DNA of 64,000 bases from the NCBI RefSeq assembly GCF_003268775.1, contig NZ_QLSU01000004.1, positions 124,001 through 188,000 of the forward strand, given 5' to 3'. The notes beneath the pieces are model-generated. The model made no database searches and was not told where the DNA came from. It saw nothing but the letters and a program-made list of their open reading frames with translations. Source of the DNA: Paraburkholderia unamae (GTDB taxonomy: Bacteria; Pseudomonadota; Gammaproteobacteria; Burkholderiales; Burkholderiaceae). Position numbers and translations under genes: made by a program. Shown here piece after piece: positions 51,497 to 59,731 of this stretch (its first letter is position 1; every line of letters begins with the position of its first letter).

Positions 51497-51919
51497 TTAT
51501 GTCTGGCTTGCGCGCCGCAGCGTGAGCAATGCAAGCCAGGCGCCCATGCGCTCGATGCCGCGCCGCACGCCCGCATACGGCGGACGCCACGCGCTGGTGA
51601 CGCTCACGCGAGCCGGCACGGCGGCCTCTGTGCTGAGCCAGATGCGCTCGCCGCGTTCGAGCCGCAGCGTCTCCCCCGGCTGTAGCCAGTGGTCGTACGG
51701 CGAGCACGCACGGGTGACCCAGACGTGAGCGGCATGGATGCGCAGCGTGGCCGACGCGTTCACACGCCATGTGAGCGTGCGCATGGGCGGCACGGCGAAA
51801 TGGATCGATTGCGTGGGCAACGGGTCGTCGAAGCGGCTGGCTTCGTCGGCGAAATGAGCGAGCGTGGCGCGGGCGGCCTGTGAAACGGCTTGTGAAGCGG
51901 ACTGTGAAGCGTCATCCAT
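51497..51919 (-). CDS. DUF2917-family protein
   Basis: A 140-residue protein. Residues about 40-110 match the DUF2917 pattern (TLTWRVNASATLRIHAAHVW, YDHWLQPGETLRLERGERIW), a small beta-rich domain. Residues 1-20 are a repetitive Ala/Ser/Gln tract (ASQSASQAVSQAA) written by near-repeated codons in the DNA. No signal peptide is visible. The function of the family is not known to me. Confidence 0.8.
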   Translation of the reverse strand: MDDASQSASQAVSQAARATLAHFADEASRFDDPLPTQSIHFAVPPMRTLTWRVNASATLRIHAAHVWVTRACSPYDHWLQPGETLRLERGERIWLSTEAAVPARVSVTSAWRPPYAGVRRGIERMGAWLALLTLRRASQT

Positions 51920-52352
51920 CGTTTTCTCCAGTTTTTGGAGCCGACGAACGGAGCGCTATTACCCAGAAATGCAAAAAGCCCCGTCGATGCCGGCGGGGCT
52001 TTTGATTTGCGTGACGACAGACTGCTAGTACGCACACCATCCCCGAGGATCGCCCGTATGGGTTTTCCACGGATGATTCATCGCGTTGGCGACGATGAGG
52101 AGGGTGTAGGAGGTGTGCATGGGTCGAGTGTGCGGGGCTCCGGCTTGCGCTGTCAACCGGAAATGATTTGAAGTGCCGCCGACGTATGCTTTGTGTTGCG
52201 CACAAGGCGCACTCGCAACATTGCATCACGCGATCGTGCCCTTCGACGCTATTGCCACTTGCCGACAGCACCGGTTTCTCACTAGCATTGGTTGTTTTCA
52301 AGGCAGACCAGCCCGTAGTTCCATCGGCGTGTTGTGCGGGAACGACTATATC

Positions 52353-52366
52353 TGATATATCACATA
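52353..52366 (+). promoter_or_regulatory. GntR-regulon site 2
   Basis: TGATATATCACATA, identical to sites 1 and 3. It lies about 300 bases before the GntR start and 73 bases before the small frame at 52439, so it may control a promoter that reads through both. Confidence 0.6.
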
Positions 52367-52400
52367 CAGAATATTGCTTTTTGTCGCGACGCAACATATG

Positions 52401-52423
52401 ATTGAGTCATTCGATGACTCAAT
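52401..52423. promoter_or_regulatory. Perfect 23-bp inverted repeat
   Basis: ATTGAGTCAT (52401-52410) and ATGACTCAAT (52414-52423) with a TCG centre. It lies 15 bases before the ATG at 52439 and has no T-run behind it, so an operator or an RNA hairpin at a 5' end is more likely than a terminator. Confidence 0.55.
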
Positions 52424-52438
52424 CTTGCGGAGCTTCAA

Positions 52439-52687
52439 ATGGATTTCGTTTCTCTCACACTCTTCGGGGCGGCAGTCGTGGCTCTGGGCGCCGCCGCTAC
52501 GGTCCTGATCGCCAGGTGGCTGCCGCAGTCGGCTATTGAGCAGGCTGCGCGGCATGGCCGGTACGCAGGTTTGGGCGAGGCGCCGCGCGTTGCGACGGCG
52601 CGGCGCGCGAAACCTGGTGCACAATTCGGTCCGCGAATCCGGCCGCAGGTCGGAAAAGAGGCAATCAATGTCGTCAGAACACACTGA
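52439..52687 (+). CDS. Possible small membrane protein
   Basis: An 82-codon frame that opens with one hydrophobic helix (FVSLTLFGAAVVALGAAATV) and continues with a basic, Ala/Arg-rich part that looks less like protein. It overlaps the GntR start by 20 bases in another frame. It may be a real leader gene or only a chance frame; the hydrophobic start and the inverted repeat before it are the reasons to list it. Confidence 0.3.
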   Translation: MDFVSLTLFGAAVVALGAAATVLIARWLPQSAIEQAARHGRYAGLGEAPRVATARRAKPGAQFGPRIRPQVGKEAINVVRTH

Positions 52688-53399
52688 AGAAGCGGTAGCA
52701 ACCCGGGACGCGGCGCCCCTGAAGCTGGCGCTGCAACCCATCAACGCAACGCTGAGCCTGCGCGATCAGGCTTATGCGATGCTGCGCCAGGCCATTGCCG
52801 ACGCCGACATTTACCAGTCGCGCGAGGAAATCCGGCTCGACGAGCGCGTGCTGAGCGAGACGCTCGGCGTGAGCCGTACGCCGGTGCGCGAGGCCATGAC
52901 GCTGCTGGAACAGGAAGGTTTTCTGCGCATGGTGCCGCGCCGCGGCATCTATATCGTGCGCAAGAGCAAGCGCGAGATCGTCGAAATGATCCAGATGTGG
53001 GGGGCGCTGGAAAGCATGGCAGCGCGTCTCGCCACGATCCACGCCACCGACGAGGAAATCGCGCGGCTGCGTCACATGTTCGACGACTTCCGCGACAGCA
53101 CGCCCGCAGAGCATATCGCCGAGTATTCGGACGCCAACATCGCGTTTCACCAGGCGATTGTCGAGCTCTCCAGGTCTCAGATCATCCTCGACACGATCAA
53201 GAACATCTTCGTGCATGTGCGCGCCATCCGCCGCATGACGATCTCGCAGAGCGACCGCGCCTCGCGCTCGATCGTCGACCATCTGCGCATTATCGAAGCG
53301 CTGGAAAAGCGCGATACCGAACTGGCCGAAAAGCTCGTACGCCAGCATTCGCTCGATCTCGCGGTCTACGTCGAAAAGAACTGCGACTTCCTCGACTGA
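52668..53399 (+). CDS. GntR-family regulator (FCD subfamily) of the frc locus
   Basis: A 243-residue regulator. The winged helix is at about 30-95 (DERVLSETLGVSRTPVREAM) and the FCD ligand domain at about 105-230, with candidate metal ligands in DANIAFHQAIVEL and DHLRIIEAL. Its own upstream region, the frc promoter and the antiporter promoter at 44 kb share one 14-mer, so it is the likely binder. FCD proteins sense small carboxylic acids, which fits oxalate or formate metabolism. Confidence 0.9.
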   Translation: MSSEHTEEAVATRDAAPLKLALQPINATLSLRDQAYAMLRQAIADADIYQSREEIRLDERVLSETLGVSRTPVREAMTLLEQEGFLRMVPRRGIYIVRKSKREIVEMIQMWGALESMAARLATIHATDEEIARLRHMFDDFRDSTPAEHIAEYSDANIAFHQAIVELSRSQIILDTIKNIFVHVRAIRRMTISQSDRASRSIVDHLRIIEALEKRDTELAEKLVRQHSLDLAVYVEKNCDFLD

Positions 53400-53428
53400 G
53401 GCGGGCGGCAACCGCCCGAACCACAGCA

Positions 53429-53456
53429 AAACGGGAGACCTTCGGGTCTCCCGTTT
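53429..53456 (+). terminator. Intrinsic terminator after the GntR gene
   Basis: AAACGGGAGACC-TTCG-GGTCTCCCGTTT, a 12-bp stem closed by a stable UUCG loop. It lies 30 bases behind the GntR stop and separates it from the frc operon. Confidence 0.88.
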
Positions 53457-53849
53457 CGCGTTTACCGGCCTACGGCCGGTGGCCGAAGCCCTCGCAGCGT
53501 CCGACTTTATGCGCATCAACCCCTGGCATCCCTGACAAATTAGCCGGCCGAAACCGGCAACCGTTGCCGCCATCCTTCACACGGAATCTGGCATATCAGA
53601 CCCGCTGCACGCTCGGTGTTTTCCCTTGTGTGCACCGCATCAAAGCCTGCGAAATCACAGCAAAGCCACGCCGCGTAAGGCTTTGGCGCATTTCTAAAGG
53701 CATTCCTGATGGGCAAATCCCCTCTTGCCTCGCTGTGATATATCACATACCGTATTGTTCAAGGACGCAGATGACTCGCCTCTGCCCACGCAACCCCACC
53801 GATTTCTGAAAACTCGCCCGGCCACGACGATTAAACAAGGAGACATGAC
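53457..53849. promoter_or_regulatory. frc promoter region
   Basis: No gene is present. The main feature is the operator at 53734-53747. AT content rises after 53700, where the promoter should lie; the distance from operator to start codon is about 100 bases. An AAGGAGA ribosome site precedes the frc ATG. Confidence 0.5.
53736..53749 (+). promoter_or_regulatory. GntR-regulon site 3
   Basis: TGATATATCACATA, the same 14-mer as sites 1 and 2. Here the palindrome extends to TGTGATATATCACA (53734-53747), the most symmetric of the three and probably the strongest. Confidence 0.7.
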
Positions 53850-55097
53850 ATGGGCAAGGCATTGAACGGCGTGCGTATCCTCGATTTCACGCACGTGCAG
53901 TCGGGACCCACCTGCACGCAACTGCTCGCCTGGTTTGGCGCGGATGTGATCAAGGTAGAACGCGTAGGCGGCGGCGATATCACGCGCGAGCAGTTGCGTG
54001 ACCTGCCGGACGCGGACAGCCTCTACTTCACGATGCTCAACGGCAACAAGCGTTCGCTCACGCTCGACACGAAGAACCCGCAAGGCAAGCGCGTGCTGGA
54101 GCGGCTCATTCGCGACTGCGACGTGCTCGTGGAGAACTTCGCGCCCGGCGCGCTGGAGCGCATGGGTTTTAGCTGGGAGCATATCCAGACGCTGAACCCG
54201 CGCATGATCGTCGCTTCTGTGAAGGGCTTCGGCGCGGGGCCCTATGAGGACTGCAAGGTCTACGAGAACGTGGCGCAGTGCGTGGGCGGTGCGGCTTCCA
54301 CGACGGGCTTCGACGACGGGCCGCCCGTGGTTTCCGGCGCGCAGATCGGCGACAGCGGCACGGGCCTGCATCTCGCGCTCGGCATCGTCACGGCGCTCTA
54401 TCAGCGCACGCATACGGGGCGCGGCCAGAAGGTGCTCGCGGCCATGCAGGACGGCGTGCTCAACCTGTGCCGCGTGAAACTGCGCGATCAGCAGCGCCTC
54501 GAACGCACCGGCGTCATGAAGGAGTACCCGCAGTACCCGAACGACGGTTTCGGCGAAGCCGTGCCGCGCGCCGGGAATGCGTCCGGCGGCGGCCAGCCGG
54601 GCTGGATCCTCAAGTGCAAGGGTTGGGAGACCGATCCGAACGCCTATATCTACTTCATCGCGCAGGCCCCCGTGTGGGACCGCATCTGCAAGCTGATCGG
54701 GCGCGAGGAGTGGATCGACGATCCGGACTATGCGACGCCGAACGCGCGCCTGCCGCGCCTGAAGGCAATCTTCGGCGAGATCGAGCACTGGACCATGCAT
54801 CGCACGAAGTTCGAGGCGATGGCCGTGCTCAACCGTTACGACATTCCGTGCGGCCCGATTCTCTCGATGAAGGAGATCGCCGGCGACGAGTCGCTGCGCG
54901 CGAGCGGCACGATCGTCGAGGTCGAGCACCCGGTGCGCGGCAAGTACCTCACGGTCGGCAACCCGATCAAGCTCTCCGACAGCCCGACCGACGTCACGCG
55001 CTCGCCGCTGCTCGGCGAGCACACGGACGAGGTGCTCGCGGAATTCGGCTACACGAAAGACGAGATTCAATCGCTGCGTGCTTCTGGCGCCGTCTGA
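53850..55097 (+). CDS. frc: Formyl-CoA:oxalate CoA-transferase
   Basis: A 415-residue class III CoA-transferase that is very close to E. coli Frc (416 residues) over its whole length. Shared blocks include [18 protein letters not shown] opening, [13 protein letters not shown], the catalytic aspartate in QIGDSGTG (about D169), [13 protein letters not shown], the glycine-rich loop [11 protein letters not shown] and [15 protein letters not shown]. The enzyme moves CoA from formyl-CoA to oxalate. Its usual partner, oxalyl-CoA decarboxylase (oxc), is not in this window. The gene follows a GntR regulator and precedes an FAH-family gene by 17 bases. Confidence 0.92.
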   Translation: MGKALNGVRILDFTHVQSGPTCTQLLAWFGADVIKVERVGGGDITREQLRDLPDADSLYFTMLNGNKRSLTLDTKNPQGKRVLERLIRDCDVLVENFAPGALERMGFSWEHIQTLNPRMIVASVKGFGAGPYEDCKVYENVAQCVGGAASTTGFDDGPPVVSGAQIGDSGTGLHLALGIVTALYQRTHTGRGQKVLAAMQDGVLNLCRVKLRDQQRLERTGVMKEYPQYPNDGFGEAVPRAGNASGGGQPGWILKCKGWETDPNAYIYFIAQAPVWDRICKLIGREEWIDDPDYATPNARLPRLKAIFGEIEHWTMHRTKFEAMAVLNRYDIPCGPILSMKEIAGDESLRASGTIVEVEHPVRGKYLTVGNPIKLSDSPTDVTRSPLLGEHTDEVLAEFGYTKDEIQSLRASGAV

Positions 55098-55114
55098 CAC
55101 GAAAGGAGCGAAGC

Positions 55115-55927
55115 ATGGAAACGTGGATGCGTTTAATGGCGAGCGACGGCAGCATTGTGTTCGGTCGCGTCGAGAACGGTTACCTGCACGAGTACGAAGG
55201 ACTGGATCAGCCCGTTCCGACTGGCGCGGTGTTGTCGCTGCGCGCGCTCACGCCGCTTGCGCCCTGTGCGCCCGGCAAGGTCGTGGCGCTCTGGAACAAC
55301 TTTCACGCGCTCGCCGCGAAGCTGGAAAAGCCGGTGCCCGCGCACCCGCTTTTTCTCATCAAGCCGGCGGCTTCGGTGATCGGTTCGTCGGAATCGATTC
55401 GGCGTCCTGCCCACTATGCGGGAAAAATCGTGTTCGAAGGCGAGCTTGGCATCGTGATCGGCAAGCGCTGCCGCGACGTGAGCGTGGCAGAGGCCGAGGC
55501 CTCGATCTTCGGCTACACGGTCGTCAACGACGTCACGGCGGCGGGCCTCATCACCGAGAATCCGCACTTCCCGCAATGGTGCCGCGCCAAAGGTTTCGAT
55601 ACGTTCTGTTGTCTGGGCCCGGCGATCGTTTCGGGCTTCGACTGGCGGCGCGCGCGCGTTGTCACGCAACTCGACGGCGTGGAGCGGCAGAATTATCCGC
55701 TCGACGACATGGTGTTTTCGCCGGCGCAGCAGGTGAGCCTCATTTCGCAGGATCTGACGCTCGAACCCGGCGATGTGATTGCGTGCGGCACCTCGCTCGG
55801 CGTAGGCTCGATCGTTGATGGCGCAACCGTCGAGGTCACGATCGAAGGCATTGGCACGTTGAGCAATACGCTGGCCGCCGCACGCGGCGAAACGCAGCCG
55901 CTAGCCGCCGTAGAGGGCGCGGCATGA
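55115..55927 (+). CDS. Fumarylacetoacetate-hydrolase-family protein
   Basis: A 270-residue FAH-fold enzyme. The metal ligands are E108 and E110 in FEGELG and D139 in VVNDVTA. Family members split C-C bonds of acylpyruvates or decarboxylate oxaloacetate. It starts 17 bases after frc with an AAGGAG ribosome site, so it belongs to the same operon. One reading is that it yields oxalate or a related acid from a larger keto acid, feeding frc; this is inference. Residues 1-50 form the usual small N-terminal FAH domain. Confidence 0.87.
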   Translation: METWMRLMASDGSIVFGRVENGYLHEYEGLDQPVPTGAVLSLRALTPLAPCAPGKVVALWNNFHALAAKLEKPVPAHPLFLIKPAASVIGSSESIRRPAHYAGKIVFEGELGIVIGKRCRDVSVAEAEASIFGYTVVNDVTAAGLITENPHFPQWCRAKGFDTFCCLGPAIVSGFDWRRARVVTQLDGVERQNYPLDDMVFSPAQQVSLISQDLTLEPGDVIACGTSLGVGSIVDGATVEVTIEGIGTLSNTLAAARGETQPLAAVEGAA

Positions 55928-55979
55928 GCGAGTGAACCGGAAACGCGCGCGGCTCGCATGCCGCGCGTGAGGAGGAGAG

Positions 55980-56927
55980 ATGCCGGACCTACTGGCTGGC
56001 GACCTGGCATGGCTGGGCGCCGGCGCGCTGTTCGCATGGCTCGGCTGTGCATTTGCACAACTGGCCGCGCTCGCGCCGGTGCGCTCGCGCCGCTCGCACG
56101 CCGCGCCGCGTTGTGCGCAGCGTGCTGGGGCGCCGCACAAGCGTCGCTTCGGTTTCGCAATTTCGTTCGCATTGCTACTTACCGTGCCGCCGGGTGTGCT
56201 GGCGGCCGGCTGCTCGCACGCAACCCAGGCGGCGGTGGCCGTCGAAGCCGGCGTGCTGGCCGGGCTTTACGTTGCGGGTCGGCGCGATCTCACGCGGCGG
56301 GCGCGCACGGCCGCGCTGGCGGGCGGCGCGTTGGGCGCGGCGGCGCTGACCTGCGGCTTCGCGAGCTGCCTGCTCGAGCCCGGTCGCGCGCCTTTCGAAC
56401 GTGCCGTGCTGTTCATCGCAGTGGCGACAGGCGCGCTGCTGGTTGGCGGCGCGTTGAGCCTTCTTGGCCGCGGCCCGGTGCGCAGGCGCGTGCCGTTCGG
56501 GCGCGGCGATCGTGCGATTCATCTCCTGGCGCTGCTGCTCGGCGTCGCGCTCGGCTATGGCTTCGTGAGCGCGCGCGCCTCAGCCGATTTCGAGCTCTCC
56601 GTGCTGGTGGCCGCGAGCGTTCTGGCTGCGGCTCTGGGCGCCCGGTTGATGAGCGGCGCCCGCAAGCCTCGGCCCGTGCGCACGGGTGCGCAGCCTCGTG
56701 AATCGCTTGAGCCCTTTGGCGCGACGTTCAACGCGAGCTTCGCGGGCGTGCCGGACGAATTACTGGTCGCGGCCTGCGGCAGCGGTGCGTTCGAGCCCGC
56801 GTGGCTCGCGCCGGGCGACGCGTCACCCGGCGGGGCGGGGCGCTCGGGCCAGCACGCGTCGCAGGACTTGCCGCGTCGGCGGCGCAGCCGGCATGGCGCG
56901 TTGCGGCAGCGGCAAGGGCCGCACTGA
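55980..56927 (+). CDS. Hypothetical multi-pass membrane protein
   Basis: A 315-residue protein with about six hydrophobic segments between residues 8 and 222 (for example AGALFAWLGCAFAQLAAL, GFAISFALLLTVPPGVLAA, LLALLLGVALGYGF), and a 90-residue polar, low-complexity C-terminal tail. A strong AGGAGG at 55970-55975 supports the start. The general pattern recalls the MHYT sensor type, but the MHYT residues are missing. I do not recognise a family. It is third in the frc operon, 52 bases after the FAH gene. Confidence 0.6.
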   Translation: MPDLLAGDLAWLGAGALFAWLGCAFAQLAALAPVRSRRSHAAPRCAQRAGAPHKRRFGFAISFALLLTVPPGVLAAGCSHATQAAVAVEAGVLAGLYVAGRRDLTRRARTAALAGGALGAAALTCGFASCLLEPGRAPFERAVLFIAVATGALLVGGALSLLGRGPVRRRVPFGRGDRAIHLLALLLGVALGYGFVSARASADFELSVLVAASVLAAALGARLMSGARKPRPVRTGAQPRESLEPFGATFNASFAGVPDELLVAACGSGAFEPAWLAPGDASPGGAGRSGQHASQDLPRRRRSRHGALRQRQGPH

Positions 56928-57054
56928 GATCGCGCTGAGTCCGCACCGAGGCCGCACGCCGATGCGCTGTGCCCGCCATTCGAGGGCGCGAGTCCTGCGC
57001 GAAACGGACGAACGATTAGCTATCCTTGAAGGTAAGGCGCGTATCCATAGCACC

Positions 57055-57999
57055 TTACTTATGGAGGCTCGCTTCTGACACCCGTGTAATGTTCTCGATG
57101 AGCGGCGCGCCTTCCTCCATGAGGAAGCGCTTGAACGCGAGCGCGACGGGGGGCAGCCGCTTGTTTTTGCGGTGCACGACGTACCAGTTGAGCATGACCG
57201 GGAAGCCTTCGACATCGAGCACCGTGAGGTGGCCGACCTGCAATTCGAGGCTGATGGTGTGCGCCGAAAGAAACGCGATGCCCATGCCCGCAATCACGGC
57301 CTGCTTGATCGTCTCCGTGCTCTGGATCTCCATGGCGATCTTGAGGTTCGTGATCTTGCCCGCGAAGCCTTCTTCCATTGAATTCCACGTGTCCGAGCCG
57401 CGCTCGCGCACGATGAACGCCTCGTTGGCGAGCGTGCTGAGCTTGATGCCGCGTTTGTTCGCGAGCGGATGCGTGGGCGCGGCGACGATCACGTAAGGGT
57501 GCGGCGCGAACGGCTCGTTGATGGCGTCGGTCGCGTGGGGCGGCCGCACCATGACGGCGAGATCGGTCTGGTTGCTGGCGAGCTGGTGGAGCAACTGCTC
57601 GCGGTTGTGCACGGAGAGATTGAGCGAGACGCCCTTGTAGCGGCGCGTGAATTCGGCCAGCAGGCGCGGAAAGAAGTAGTCGCCCGCGCTGATCACGGCG
57701 ACGTTGAGCTTGCCGCCCGAGACGCCCTTCAGCTGGCTCATCGCCTCGTCGACTTCATGGAACTGCTGGATGATCGCGCGGCTGTAGTGAAGCATCTCCG
57801 TGCCCGCGGGCGTGAGATAGATCTTCTTGCCGAGCTGCTCGAAGAGCGGCAAGCCCGCGTGGTCTTCGAGCTGCCGAACCTGCGTGGAGACGGCCGGCTG
57901 TGTGAGATGCAGCTCCTCCGCGGCCCGCGAAAAACTGAGGTGACGCGCCACGGTCTCGAAGACCTTGAGCTGGCGCAGCGTGGCGTTTCGCATCGTCAT
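57055..57999 (-). CDS. LysR-family regulator (CbbR/CysB-like)
   Basis: A 314-residue regulator. The helix-turn-helix spans residues about 5-65 (LRQLKVFETVARHLSFSRAA, HLTQPAVSTQVRQLE), and the effector domain about 95-300 (LNVAVISAGDYFFPRLLAEF). The opening is like CbbR, which controls carbon-dioxide fixation genes and, in some oxalate or formate users, related pathways. It faces antiporter copy 2 across 372 bases and is convergent with the membrane-protein gene. The two start codons at 57999 and 57993 are equally likely. Confidence 0.9.
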   Translation of the reverse strand: MTMRNATLRQLKVFETVARHLSFSRAAEELHLTQPAVSTQVRQLEDHAGLPLFEQLGKKIYLTPAGTEMLHYSRAIIQQFHEVDEAMSQLKGVSGGKLNVAVISAGDYFFPRLLAEFTRRYKGVSLNLSVHNREQLLHQLASNQTDLAVMVRPPHATDAINEPFAPHPYVIVAAPTHPLANKRGIKLSTLANEAFIVRERGSDTWNSMEEGFAGKITNLKIAMEIQSTETIKQAVIAGMGIAFLSAHTISLELQVGHLTVLDVEGFPVMLNWYVVHRKNKRLPPVALAFKRFLMEEGAPLIENITRVSEASLHK

Positions 58000-58371
58000 G
58001 GCCGAACCATAAAGGATACTGAATCCACATAATAACAAACTTTAATTGTGAGTAATTCAGCAATCACCCTAGCATGAGTTGAAAGGAGTCCGAATGCCGC
58101 GTGGAATGCCCGAAACGATGTCCGGGTTAACGCTCGGAAATACGATTTCATAAGGGGTAACGCGTAGAAAAACCCTTGTTTAACGATGATTTAAGGGATG
58201 TGACGTATGAGTCGGGTGAACGGGGATTGGCGAATTTCCATTCGCATTTTTCATTCATCCGGCGAATAAAAGACAGAGTGCAGCGCAGCAAAATTTAAAG
58301 ACCATAAGTTGATATTTATGCAGACCGGCAATCAGGCAGGCTGCAATGAATAGATAGCGGAGACAAGCGAG
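58000..58371. promoter_or_regulatory. Divergent region between LysR and antiporter copy 2
   Basis: No gene is present. The part next to the LysR start (58025-58065) is AT-rich with several T-N11-A patterns, for example within AATAACAAACTTTAATTGTG, the usual LysR-site form. The GntR-regulon 14-mer is absent; TTGATATTTATG near 58310 is only a partial match. The antiporter promoter should be within 58250-58350. Confidence 0.45.
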
Positions 58372-59715
58372 ATGAATGCAATCAGTCAGAGGAGCGAGGG
58401 CGGTCCGTTCTGGACGAACCGCTGGTTTCAACTGGTGGTGGGCATGCTATGCATGGCGCTCGTTGCCAACCTGCAATACGCATGGACGCTGTTCGTCGCA
58501 CCGATGAACGCGCGGCACCACTGGGGCCAGGCCGAGATTCAACTGGCGTTCTCGATCTTCATTCTGACCGAAACCTGGCTCGTGCCGGTGGAAGGCTGGC
58601 TCGTCGACAAGTTCGGTCCGCGTCCGGTCGTGGCGGGCGGCGCGGTTTGCGCGGGTCTTGCCTGGGTGATGAACGCGTACATCACGACGCTGCCGATGCT
58701 CTATGTCTCGGCGGTGATCGCGGGCATTGGTGCGGGCGGCGTGTACGGCACCTGCGTGGGCAACGCGCTCAAGTGGTTCCCGGACCGCCGCGGCCTCGCC
58801 GCCGGCCTCACGGCCGCGGGCTTCGGCGCTGGTGCCGCCGTCACGGTGATTCCGATTGCGAACATGATCACGCGCTCGGGCTATGAGCACACGTTCTTTT
58901 TCTTCGGCATCCTCCAGGGCGTGTCGATTCTCGTGCTCTCGTTCCTGCTCGTGAAGCCCGTGCCGCGCGCCGTCGCCGCGGCTGGCCGCCGTCTCGTCTC
59001 GCGCGTCGACTACACGCCGGGGCAGATGGTCAAGCAGCCGGTATTCTGGGTGATCTACGTCTGCTTCGTCGCGGTGGCCGCCGGCGGCCTGATGGCAACG
59101 GCGCAAATCGGGCCGATCGCGAAGGACTGGGGTCTCGCCACCATTCCGATGACGGTGTTCGGCGCGACGCTGCCGCTCCTCACGCTCACGCTCTCGATCG
59201 ACAACATCTGCAACGGCTTCACGCGTCCGCTGTGCGGCTTCATTTCCGACAAGATCGGCCGTGAAAACGCCATGTTCATCATCTTCGTGGGCGAAGGGCT
59301 CGCGCTGCTCGGCATGATGCAGTTCGGCACGAACCCGTATGCGTTCATGACGTTCGCCGCGCTCATCTTCCTGTTCTGGGGTGAGATCTTCTCGATCTTC
59401 CCGGCGATCTGCGCGGACACCTTCGGCAGCAAGTACGCCGCATCGAACGCCGGCACGCTGTACACCGCCAAGGGCACCGCTGCCCTGCTCGTACCGGTAG
59501 CGTCCGTACTCTCGGCCACGGGCGGCTGGAGCGCCGTGTTCATCGCGGCGGCGGTCATCACGATCGCGGCGGGCGTGAGCGCCAAGTTCATTGTCGCGCC
59601 CATGCGCAAGCGCTTGATCGAGCAGAGCGTCGAGGAGAGCAACGAGCCTTCCGTCACGCTCGCCACCAGCACGGGCCCGGGCTTGCAGCCGTGGTCCAAC
59701 CCGCGCGGCGAATGA
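58372..59715 (+). CDS. OFA-family MFS antiporter (oxalate/formate type), copy 2
   Basis: A 447-residue antiporter with 12 helices, equal in length and close in sequence to copy 1 at 42.8-44.2 kb (shared TETWLVPVEGWLVDK, GTCVGNALKWFP, RRGLAAG, PIANMI). The family exchanges oxalate for formate in Oxalobacter, and others move pyruvate or related acids. The neighbours frc and FAH fit oxalate use. It faces a CbbR-like LysR gene and is followed after 16 bases by another LysR gene in the same operon. Confidence 0.9.
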   Translation: MNAISQRSEGGPFWTNRWFQLVVGMLCMALVANLQYAWTLFVAPMNARHHWGQAEIQLAFSIFILTETWLVPVEGWLVDKFGPRPVVAGGAVCAGLAWVMNAYITTLPMLYVSAVIAGIGAGGVYGTCVGNALKWFPDRRGLAAGLTAAGFGAGAAVTVIPIANMITRSGYEHTFFFFGILQGVSILVLSFLLVKPVPRAVAAAGRRLVSRVDYTPGQMVKQPVFWVIYVCFVAVAAGGLMATAQIGPIAKDWGLATIPMTVFGATLPLLTLTLSIDNICNGFTRPLCGFISDKIGRENAMFIIFVGEGLALLGMMQFGTNPYAFMTFAALIFLFWGEIFSIFPAICADTFGSKYAASNAGTLYTAKGTAALLVPVASVLSATGGWSAVFIAAAVITIAAGVSAKFIVAPMRKRLIEQSVEESNEPSVTLATSTGPGLQPWSNPRGE

Positions 59716-59731
59716 GGCGCGCGAGCCCGCC

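Larger units (their letters stand above)
51920..52667. promoter_or_regulatory. Long upstream region of the GntR gene
   Basis: This 748-base stretch holds the 14-mer TGATATATCACATA (52353-52366), a perfect inverted repeat ATTGAGTCAT-TCG-ATGACTCAAT (52401-52423) and an 82-codon frame that may or may not be a gene (listed separately). A small hairpin AAAGCCCC-GTCGATGCCGGC-GGGGCTTTT at about 51973-52001 lies behind the DUF2917 start and is terminator-like on the plus strand. The rest is featureless. Confidence 0.5.
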
